Shown here: positions 1-4,485 of the stretch, in pieces
Layout: each line of letters begins with the position of its first letter
Numbering within the stretch: position 1 is the stretch's first letter
From: CAZUHK01 sp964620345
GTDB lineage: Bacteria > Planctomycetota > Phycisphaerae > Phycisphaerales > Zrk34
NCBI GenBank assembly: GCA_964620345.1
Contig: CAZUHK010000207.1
Span: 1-5,076, forward strand
Reading direction: 5' to 3'
Length of the DNA: 5,076 nt
The notes under the pieces: model-generated
What the model was told of the DNA's origin: nothing
Database searches by the model: none
What the model saw: the letters and a program-made list of their open reading frames with translations, nothing else
Program-made: the position numbers and the translations under genes

Positions 1-199
1 GCATTCGCACGTGGAGGTCTTCGTTGGGCTGGGGTGCGATGTTGTTCAGCACCTCCAGCCGGCGGATCGTCCCCTTGCCGGTCGGGTCGCCGGTCGGCCC
101 GCCCGCCGAGGGACCGCCGCAGCCGGGGATGCTCGCCGCGGCCACCCCCGCGCCAGCCAATGCTCCGGCCCTGACAAAGTCGCGTCGATTCATACTCAT
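1..199 (-). CDS. Tat-exported putative lipoprotein, N-terminal fragment
   Basis: The first 66 residues are visible; the gene runs off the left edge. The N-terminus has the twin-arginine motif N-R-R-D-F-V (Arg5-Arg6), then a hydrophobic Ala/Gly-rich stretch (about residues 9-24) and a lipobox-like I-P-G-C with Cys27, followed by a Gly/Pro/Ser/Thr-rich linker. This layout predicts export of a folded protein by the Tat system, probably with lipid anchoring at Cys27. The mature part seen so far (L-E-V-L-N-N-I-A-P-Q-P-N-E-D-L-H) does not identify a family, so the function is unknown; Tat use often goes with a cofactor-bearing or redox protein, but that is inference. The start at 199 is preferred over the in-frame ATG at 193 because AGGAGA sits 7 nt upstream of it. 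It begins 27 bp after the stop of the Rrf2 gene on the same strand, so the two are probably co-transcribed and this protein may be a target or partner of that regulator. Confidence 0.8.
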   Translation of the reverse strand, partial: MSMNRRDFVRAGALAGAGVAAASIPGCGGPSAGGPTGDPTGKGTIRRLEVLNNIAPQPNEDLHVRM

Positions 200-206
200 C
201 GCATGG

Positions 207-212
207 TCTCCT
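207..212 (-). promoter_or_regulatory. Ribosome binding site of the Tat lipoprotein gene
   Basis: AGGAGA on the minus strand, with 7 nt to the ATG at 199. It decides that start over the second ATG two codons later. It lies in the 27-bp gap after the Rrf2 stop codon, and no promoter is evident between the two genes. Confidence 0.65.
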
Positions 213-226
213 GCCGCTACCGCGGC

Positions 227-679
227 TCAACTCGGCGAATCACACCCGCAACCGTCCAGACGCGCCCCGCGCCGCCGCTCGAACTCGGCCACATCGGATA
301 ACGTCTGGCGTTTCAGTTCCTTCTCGATTCGCGATCGCTCGGCCTTCCAGAATTCGTGCGTCGGACACGCCCGATCATCCGAGCATTCCTCCAGCCCCAG
401 CAGGCATTTGGGCAGCCATTTGCGGCCCTCCACCGCCTCGGCGACATCGAGCAGCGATATCTCCCCCGCCGATCGCGCAAGCTGAAACCCGCCCCGGTAG
501 CCACGCTTGGCATGGATCAGGCCCGAGCCGCTCAGCGCGTGCAGCAGCTTGGACAGATAGGGCAGGGAGATGCCCGTGCATTCGGAAATGGTCTTGGCCA
601 GCACCCACCGATCCCGACAGCCGTCCAGGCAACTCAGGGCCAGGATCGCGTAGCCGGTGGTCTGCGAGAGGGCCAACAT
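227..679 (-). CDS. Rrf2-family transcriptional regulator, probable Fe-S sensor
   Basis: A 150-residue protein, the usual size for the Rrf2/IscR/NsrR family. It opens with the family signature L-S-Q-T-T-G-Y-A-I-L-A-L. A winged helix-turn-helix follows at about residues 26-69, with the recognition helix around S38-L49 (S-L-P-Y-L-S-K-L-L) and the wing K-R-G-Y-R-G-G-F. Cys92, Cys99, Cys105 and His108 form C-x6-C-x5-C-x2-H, close in position to the [2Fe-2S] ligands of IscR (Cys92, Cys98, Cys104, His107). By family knowledge it should bind an iron-sulfur cluster and respond to NO, redox state or iron/cluster supply; which signal cannot be told here. The C-terminus adds a short C-G-C motif. The ATG at 679 fits the family N-terminus, has no Shine-Dalgarno and lies 6 nt from a near-consensus -10 box, suggesting leaderless translation. 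The downstream Tat lipoprotein gene is the likeliest co-regulated gene. Symbols such as iscR or nsrR would over-reach. Confidence 0.92.
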   Translation of the reverse strand: MLALSQTTGYAILALSCLDGCRDRWVLAKTISECTGISLPYLSKLLHALSGSGLIHAKRGYRGGFQLARSAGEISLLDVAEAVEGRKWLPKCLLGLEECSDDRACPTHEFWKAERSRIEKELKRQTLSDVAEFERRRGARLDGCGCDSPS

Positions 680-685
680 GCCCGC

Positions 686-714
686 ATCTTAGCAATACCG
701 GATAAACATGTCAA
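686..714 (-). promoter_or_regulatory. Near-consensus sigma70-type promoter of the Rrf2 gene
   Basis: On the minus strand a perfect -35 box TTGACA (714-709) is followed by a 17-nt spacer and a -10 box TAAGAT (691-686), five of six matching TATAAT. Only six bases (GCGGGC) separate the -10 box from the ATG, so the expected transcription start, 7 nt after the box, is the A of the start codon at 679. That predicts a leaderless mRNA, in line with the lack of a Shine-Dalgarno. Rrf2 regulators commonly repress their own promoters, so an operator overlapping these boxes is plausible, but no clear inverted repeat is visible. Confidence 0.75.
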
Positions 715-742
715 CGAAATACCTGACCGCCTCATCATCAAA

Positions 743-768
743 GCGGGCGCCCCGGAAAATCCGCCCGC
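743..768 (-). terminator. Possible weak terminator hairpin before the Rrf2 promoter
   Basis: A perfect 7-bp GC-only stem (GCGGGCG at 743-749 pairing with CGCCCGC at 762-768) around a 12-nt loop, followed on the minus strand by TTT and then TGATGATG. It lies between the restriction locus and the Rrf2 promoter, where transcription from upstream would be expected to end. The U-tract is too short for a convincing intrinsic terminator, and a 7-bp GC stem can arise by chance in sequence this GC-rich. Confidence 0.28.
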
Positions 769-793
769 GGGCAAGCGGACTCCGCCCCGCCCG

Positions 794-850
794 CCCACGC
801 CGGCGGACACCCGTTCGGGGGGGGCAGCAGGCGGCCGAATCATCGAACAC
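794..850. repeat. Left copy of a direct repeat of about 57 bp
   Basis: Matches 4499-4557 in the same orientation: by hand alignment 49 of 56 aligned positions agree, with one extra base here and three extra in the other copy. Shared blocks include CCCACGCCGG, CAGGCGGCC and ATCATCGAACA. In the right copy the sequence encodes the last residues of the ACR3 permease. Here the indels break that frame, though minus-strand frames still give fragments such as V-F-D-D-S-A-A, recalling M-F-D-D-P-A-A of the permease tail. It could be a permease-tail relic, an integration-site repeat or a member of a dispersed repeat family. Confidence 0.7.
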
Positions 851-972
851 GCCCGCTCCGGGCACGCTTCGCCGTGGATAAGACCCCGGACGCGCGGGCA
901 TCGGAGCCGTGGCGGCGGCCGCCCGCCGCGCCGCGCATCGCGACCACGCGCCACCCTCCCCCGGCCCGGCCC

Positions 973-1042
973 CAACGATCCCGATCCCCTCGCCGTTCAG
1001 GTCGTAGAGAGCTTACACCAGTCGATCGATCCGCCGATCCGT
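973..1042 (-). pseudogene. Relic of a second type IIG restriction gene 3' end
   Basis: This 70-bp segment aligns without gaps (constant offset 462) to 1435-1504, which encodes residues 965-987 of the intact restriction enzyme; 59 of 70 bases agree. Read on the minus strand it starts T-D-R-R-I-D-R-L-V, then a TAA stop replaces the Tyr codon, then A-L-Y-D-L-N-G-E-G-I-G-I-V; 15 of 23 positions match the intact protein. The rest of that gene is absent. It is in the same frame as the small ORF ending at 1052, separated by that ORF's TGA and three codons. It is best read as the decayed end of an earlier or duplicated restriction gene. Confidence 0.75.
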
Positions 1043-1051
1043 GGCCGTCTC

Positions 1052-1222
1052 TCACGCCTCCGACAGGCCGATACGTCTGCGGCACTCATTCATAACCCGT
1101 ACGTGTTCATCATCGAGATACTCCCGCAAGCCCGGCCAGTATTGGCCCCTTCGTTCCGGCTCGTTAACGAAATCACTGTCGCGCAGGACTGCATTTAAGA
1201 CGGTCTCAAGACACGTTGGCAT
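1052..1222 (-). CDS. Small ORF of unknown function (56 aa), possibly a gene 3' end
   Basis: ATG at 1222 to TGA at 1052 encodes 56 residues, starting M-P-T-C-L-E-T-V-L-N and ending R-R-R-I-G-L-S-E-A. It is charged and looks helical and soluble, with a Trp/Tyr-rich centre (Q-Y-W-P-G-L-R-E-Y-L); I recognise no family. In favour of its being a gene: GGAGG lies exactly 7 nt before the ATG, and the composition is normal rather than the Arg/Pro-rich composition of shadow frames. However, the frame stays open upstream to the gap edge at 1274 (L-I-P-G-T-V-G-G-K-L before the Met), so it may instead be the C-terminus of the gene starting at 1421. That would require the true gap length to be a multiple of three. 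Either way it lies downstream of the restriction gene on the same strand and may be its partner. Confidence 0.55.
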   Translation of the reverse strand: MPTCLETVLNAVLRDSDFVNEPERRGQYWPGLREYLDDEHVRVMNECRRRIGLSEA

Positions 1223-1229
1223 CAACTTA

Positions 1230-1234
1230 CCTCC
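1230..1234 (-). promoter_or_regulatory. Strong ribosome binding site of the 56-aa ORF
   Basis: GGAGG on the minus strand with 7 nt (TAAGTTG) to the ATG at 1222. This supports a real start at 1222, but if the gene runs through from 1421 the same bases would be coding (V-G-G-K). Confidence 0.5.
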
Positions 1235-1274
1235 AACAGTTCCAGGTATCAGGTCACCGGACAGCGTCGCGAAA

Positions 1275-1374
1275 NNNNNNNNNNNNNNNNNNNNNNNNNN
1301 NNNNNNNNNNNNNNNNNNNNNNNNNNNNNNNNNNNNNNNNNNNNNNNNNNNNNNNNNNNNNNNNNNNNNNNNNN
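1275..1374. other. Assembly gap of exactly 100 Ns
   Basis: A run of exactly 100 undetermined bases, the usual scaffold placeholder for a gap of unknown size. It cuts the gene that starts at 1421. The real distance, and whether the ORFs on its two sides are one gene, cannot be read from this window. The diverged repeat pair on either side (973-1042 and 1435-1504) may have helped to break the assembly here. Confidence 0.95.
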
Positions 1375-1421
1375 GTCGCCTGCCATCTCGTCAAGTCATT
1401 GAGTAGCGTATCGCGGCTCAT
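1375..1421 (-). CDS. Gene translationally coupled to the restriction enzyme, 5' fragment
   Basis: The ATG at 1421 overlaps the restriction gene's stop as ATGA. AGGAGG lies 7 nt upstream, inside the last codons of the restriction gene. Only M-S-R-D-T-L-L-N-D-L-T-R-W-Q-A is visible before the gap. The overlap and optimal ribosome site are the usual signs of translational coupling, so this product is probably made together with the type IIG enzyme and may serve the same system. Fifteen residues are too few to name a family. It may continue into the ORF ending at 1052 if the true gap length is a multiple of three. Confidence 0.7.
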
Positions 1422-4396
1422 CCCTTCGCCTCCTCAACGATGGCGATTTCCTCGTCGGTCAGGCCGTAGAGGGCGTACACCATTTGATCGATCCGCCGAT
1501 CCGTCGCGTCGATCTGCCGCTGAATCGCCGTCTTCGCGTGTGCCGTCTTCGCCTCGGGGAGCTGCTTGTGGAGGTCGAGCATGGTTTGGACTGCGCTTGA
1601 CAGCGCCTGATGTGTAGAGTCATCTTTTGGAGCAACAATTGGGAGCTTACGCAATGTGGAAATGTGAACCTGCGGAAATACTCGCCTAGTTTCCTGAGCA
1701 TATGCGTTATAATAAAATCCTAGCAGGCGCGAATTCAATATTCCAAGCAAATATAACAGTACACTATCATCGGCATTGATAACTTTAGTATTATGAACAG
1801 AGTTTAGAGTACAGATTCCAACACTATCGTAAGTGAATATCAAGGAAGCAGATGTTTGTCTATTCACTAATTTTGGCGCATAAAATATTTGTGGATTTCT
1901 GAGTGAAGCACCCTTTTTCTTAAGTTCAGGCGTAAGTAATGTTTCATCATAATCGATGGTGCGCAACGGGTTAATAAGTTCATACCGACGCACTTGTGTA
2001 CCTTCAATGACATCTCTCCAAGTTGGTTTAGGCGTACCTTTCGGGTCAAGTATCTGATCGCGAAATGTTTTTGGGCCGGGATTTACTCCGTCTTTTGTAA
2101 TCGCGAATTCGCTAAGCGGCTGGCCTGACCGAAGTATCTTATCAAGCAATGCACCAATTCCAGCAGTACCAAATTGCCACGCATTTCTTGCGTTTTCCAA
2201 CAGATAGCTGCGAGAAATCTCGTTAGTTGTGGATGGGTCATTTAATGACCACTGCTCAAATGAATCAAAATCTTCAAATGCCACATCATCACTTGCCTTA
2301 TCAATAACGGGAATTACAGTCCGCACATGTGCATCCTCAAATACTGAGAATTTCATTCGCCTTACACTCGTTAGACTTTGTCTAATCAACAATTTTCGAC
2401 TAACTTCATAAGATTCATTTGACGCGAGAGTATCCGGTACAATCATCCCCAGTTTTCCAGAGTCACTGATAAGACGGATAGACTGTGCTATGAATAAAAG
2501 AAATGTGTTAACTCGACCGCCCGACTCATTCTGAAATTTGTTCTTAAGGTAAATTTCAACATTTGGATCCGGCTTGATTGATTCTCTGGCATAAAAGGAA
2601 ATATACGGCGGATTCCCGATCACCGCATCGAAGCCGCCGGCGTTCATGATGTCCTTGAACTCGGCGTTCCAGTCGAAGACGTTGATCCTGAGGCGTGCTT
2701 CCTCATCGAACATGTCCATTTGTGCGTTGTCGTAGAAGTCCGGGCCGATGAGGGAGTTGCCGCACTTGATGTTGCTCGACAGGTCGGGCAGGGCGCGTTC
2801 GTGGAACAGGCGCAGGCCCGCGTCGAGGTTTTCGGCGCTCTCGCCTTCCAGCACTTTCAATAGCAGCGACAGCTTGGTGACTTCCACGGCCTGGCTGTCG
2901 ATGTCCACGCCGTGGATGTGCGACAGCAGGATGCGTTTGCGCTCGGCGGTGGTCAGTCGCCATTCCCCCGATGGGTGCTGGTAGAGCCGAGGGTTTCTCC
3001 CGGCGGTGTGGTTTTTCGGCCCGTCGTTGACGTACCAGTCGCGGTACCAGTCCAGCAGGAACTGGTAGGCCCCGAGCAGGAACGACCCGGAGCCGCAGGC
3101 GGGATCGAGCACAGCCAGCGGCCGGGCGTTCCTGGCTTTGGACGGCTGGTAGTTGGCGGTCAGCGCGCCGACCTGCCGAGGCGATTGGCCCTCGACGATT
3201 TGGCCGACGGTGTGCTGGACGATGTAATCGACGATGTAGGTCGGGGTGTAGTAGACGCCGCCTGCTTTGCGGACCTCGGGCTTTTCTTCGACGACGGCCC
3301 GGTGGCCGGGGGTCAGGCGGATGACCTTGCCGAGGAACTGTTCGTAGACGTGGCCGAGGATATCGGCGGGCAGGACGGAGAACTCGTAGGGGCAATCGGG
3401 GTAGTACAGCCGGCGGAGGATGTCTTTGAGCGGCTTGTCGTCGATCACGAGGCCGGGCGTCAGGTCGTCGGGGTGTTCGGGTCGGCCTCGTTCTTTGCTG
3501 AAGTGGAACAGGCCGGAGTTGTAGCGTTCATCGGCGCGGCGGAATCGCTCGAACAGCCGCGCATAAACCTTCTCGCCGTTGGTCAGCGCCTGGAGCGTGC
3601 CGTATTGCTCGATGCCGCGGTCCTCACAGATGCGGAGGAAGACGATGCGGTCGATGGTGCGTTGGACGGCGAAGTTCAGGTCGCGCTGGGTCAGGTCTTC
3701 GTTGCGCAAGGCGAGGTTGCGGGCGAGGATGTCGCGCCAATCCTCGATCTCGGCGAGGAAGGCATCGTCAACCTCGGCGGTGCCGCGCTTCTTCTTTGAG
3801 GATTCGGCGTACCTATCGAACGAGCCCTTGAGGATGGCTTCGCGGGAGAAGATGGCGGCCAGCTCGCCCCAGCGGTCGGGCAGCTCGTCGTAGCGGAGGA
3901 ACAGGGTGCGGGCCTTGCTGGCCTTGTCGGTCTTGTTCGGCTTGACGCGGCAGTCATAGACGGCGATCTCCTCGAAGTCGGTGAGGATCGACAGCGGCAG
4001 CTTGGCCGACCACGCATAGCGGCGGAGCTGGTAGGCGGGGGAGGCATCGGCTTTGATATCGACGGTGGGTTTCTTGGCCTCGACGAAGAACTTGCGAACC
4101 CCGCCGATGCGGAAGCAGTAGTCGGGGGCCTTGGTCGCGCCGCCGATCTTGATCGCGTCTTCGTGGATGACGTCTTTGTAGGCCTCGGCGTAGCCCTGCT
4201 CGTTGTCGATGTCCCAGCCGAGCGCCTTGAAAAGCGGGTCGATGAACTCGCGGCGAATCTGGGTTTCGTTGTAGCGTCCGCCCCCGGAAGTGCCGGCGTG
4301 GAGATACGCGTCGGCGTGTTCGGTGAAGCGATCAACCAGCCGCTGAATCTCCGCGGGCAAATTGTCGGGCCTGCCCGAATGACGCGCGCTGGACAT
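1418..4396 (-). CDS. Type IIG restriction-modification enzyme (nuclease-methyltransferase fusion)
   Basis: A 992-residue single-chain enzyme predicted to methylate adenine at N6 in its target and to cut DNA when the site is unmodified. From the ATG at 4396: an N-terminal nuclease domain (about 20-170) with a PD-(D/E)XK site seen as P-D-Y (Asp92) and E-A-K (Glu106, Lys108); a helical linker (about 170-370); a methyltransferase core with G-G-V-Y-Y-T-P-T near 380, the AdoMet-binding D-P-A-C-G-S-G at 431-437 and catalytic N-P-P-Y at 595-598; and a TaqI-like target-recognition region (about 600-930) with W-R-D-V-I-E-G-T-Q-V-R-R-Y and L-L-G-I-L-N-S-R-L-L. A helical tail ends R-R-I-D-Q-M-V-Y-A-L-Y-G-L-T-D-E-E-I. 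All key residues are present and the length suits the family, so it should be active. ATG 4396 is chosen over an in-frame GTG at 4423 because GGGAG lies 5 nt upstream. The next gene overlaps its stop. Codons for about 597-930 are AT-rich, unlike the rest. The target site cannot be predicted. Confidence 0.95.
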   Translation of the reverse strand: MSSARHSGRPDNLPAEIQRLVDRFTEHADAYLHAGTSGGGRYNETQIRREFIDPLFKALGWDIDNEQGYAEAYKDVIHEDAIKIGGATKAPDYCFRIGGVRKFFVEAKKPTVDIKADASPAYQLRRYAWSAKLPLSILTDFEEIAVYDCRVKPNKTDKASKARTLFLRYDELPDRWGELAAIFSREAILKGSFDRYAESSKKKRGTAEVDDAFLAEIEDWRDILARNLALRNEDLTQRDLNFAVQRTIDRIVFLRICEDRGIEQYGTLQALTNGEKVYARLFERFRRADERYNSGLFHFSKERGRPEHPDDLTPGLVIDDKPLKDILRRLYYPDCPYEFSVLPADILGHVYEQFLGKVIRLTPGHRAVVEEKPEVRKAGGVYYTPTYIVDYIVQHTVGQIVEGQSPRQVGALTANYQPSKARNARPLAVLDPACGSGSFLLGAYQFLLDWYRDWYVNDGPKNHTAGRNPRLYQHPSGEWRLTTAERKRILLSHIHGVDIDSQAVEVTKLSLLLKVLEGESAENLDAGLRLFHERALPDLSSNIKCGNSLIGPDFYDNAQMDMFDEEARLRINVFDWNAEFKDIMNAGGFDAVIGNPPYISFYARESIKPDPNVEIYLKNKFQNESGGRVNTFLLFIAQSIRLISDSGKLGMIVPDTLASNESYEVSRKLLIRQSLTSVRRMKFSVFEDAHVRTVIPVIDKASDDVAFEDFDSFEQWSLNDPSTTNEISRSYLLENARNAWQFGTAGIGALLDKILRSGQPLSEFAITKDGVNPGPKTFRDQILDPKGTPKPTWRDVIEGTQVRRYELINPLRTIDYDETLLTPELKKKGASLRNPQIFYAPKLVNRQTSASLIFTYDSVGICTLNSVHNTKVINADDSVLLYLLGILNSRLLGFYYNAYAQETRRVFPQVHISTLRKLPIVAPKDDSTHQALSSAVQTMLDLHKQLPEAKTAHAKTAIQRQIDATDRRIDQMVYALYGLTDEEIAIVEEAKG
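1605..2607 (-). other. AT-rich target-recognition cassette inside the type IIG gene
   Basis: Within one unbroken reading frame the base composition drops sharply. Hand counts give 19 of 60 G+C at 1741-1800 and 21 of 60 at 2341-2400, against 43 of 60 at 3061-3120 in the methyltransferase part. The right border falls at the NPPY codons (2603-2614); the left lies near 1605, before the conserved C-terminal tail. The segment encodes about residues 597-930, the remainder of the methyltransferase fold and the target-recognition domain. It looks like a specificity module acquired from a lower-GC source, with the conserved sequence on both sides kept. Confidence 0.8.
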
Positions 4397-4401
4397 GATC
4401 G

Positions 4402-4406
4402 CTCCC
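4402..4406 (-). promoter_or_regulatory. Ribosome binding site of the type IIG gene
   Basis: GGGAG on the minus strand, 5 nt before the ATG at 4396. The in-frame GTG at 4423 has no purine-rich site upstream, so this motif sets the preferred start nine codons inside the longest open frame. Confidence 0.5.
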
Positions 4407-4431
4407 GATCTCGGTGGGGTCACGCCGATCG

Positions 4432-4437
4432 AGTATA
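4432..4437 (-). promoter_or_regulatory. Possible -10 box for the type IIG gene
   Basis: TATACT on the minus strand, one mismatch from TATAAT, in the 89-bp space between the permease stop and the restriction start. The position 17 nt upstream holds TAGGCG, a poor -35 match. If used, transcription would start about 30 nt before the ATG, leaving room for the ribosome site at 4402-4406. It would let the restriction locus be expressed apart from the arsenic permease. Confidence 0.35.
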
Positions 4438-4485
4438 TTCATTCAGCGTTCATCCGCCTACCTTGCGCGGCGTCGGCGCATCGGT

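Larger units (their letters stand above)
680..1051. other. Non-coding stretch with relic sequence and the Rrf2 promoter
   Basis: About 370 bp between the Rrf2 start and the stop of the small ORF. It holds the Rrf2 promoter (686-714), a GC-rich hairpin (743-768), one copy of a direct repeat (794-850) and a decayed 3' end of a restriction gene (973-1042). The remainder, about 851-972, is very GC-rich with no convincing reading frame: open frames here lack ribosome binding sites and have the low-complexity Arg/Pro/Gly composition of GC-rich shadow frames. Confidence 0.6.

Noticed and set aside
686..714. Inverted-repeat operator for the Rrf2 protein within its promoter
   Set aside because: Comparing the strand with its reverse complement gave only short matches (ACATGT, CCGG) and no IscR- or NsrR-like dyad, so I claim only the promoter.
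794..1042. The two relics as one tandem duplication of permease plus restriction gene
   Set aside because: In the transcribed direction the relics run restriction tail then permease-tail-like repeat, while the intact genes run permease then restriction. A simple tandem copy with an internal deletion would give the opposite order.
634..1085. Several minus-strand open frames of 70-113 codons between the Rrf2 start and the small ORF
   Set aside because: They overlap each other in different frames, lack ribosome sites and have Arg/Gly/Pro-rich content typical of chance frames in GC-rich DNA.
356..1198. Plus-strand open frame of 280 codons across the Rrf2 gene and the stretch upstream
   Set aside because: It lies opposite the well-supported Rrf2 gene and then runs through relic sequence; its composition is Arg/Pro-rich, and no ribosome site or motif supports it.
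2912..3799. Plus-strand open frame of 295 codons opposite the restriction gene
   Set aside because: It is a shadow of GC-rich coding sequence: the minus-strand frame carries clear nuclease and methyltransferase motifs, while this product is a repetitive Val/Gly/Asp/Ala string with no family features.
1418..4396. The large methyltransferase gene as a BREX PglX or a type I HsdM
   Set aside because: It carries its own N-terminal PD-(D/E)XK nuclease and C-terminal recognition region, no HsdR or HsdS is nearby, and none of the other BREX or DISARM genes is present. A single-chain type IIG enzyme explains it.
4397..4423. GTG at 4423 as the start of the type IIG gene
   Set aside because: There is no purine-rich site upstream of it, and the nine extra residues show no family similarity. 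The ATG at 4396 has GGGAG at 5 nt.
4464..4480. Hairpin TGCGC/GCGCA after the permease stop as a terminator
   Set aside because: The stem is only 5 bp and no T-run follows on the minus strand.
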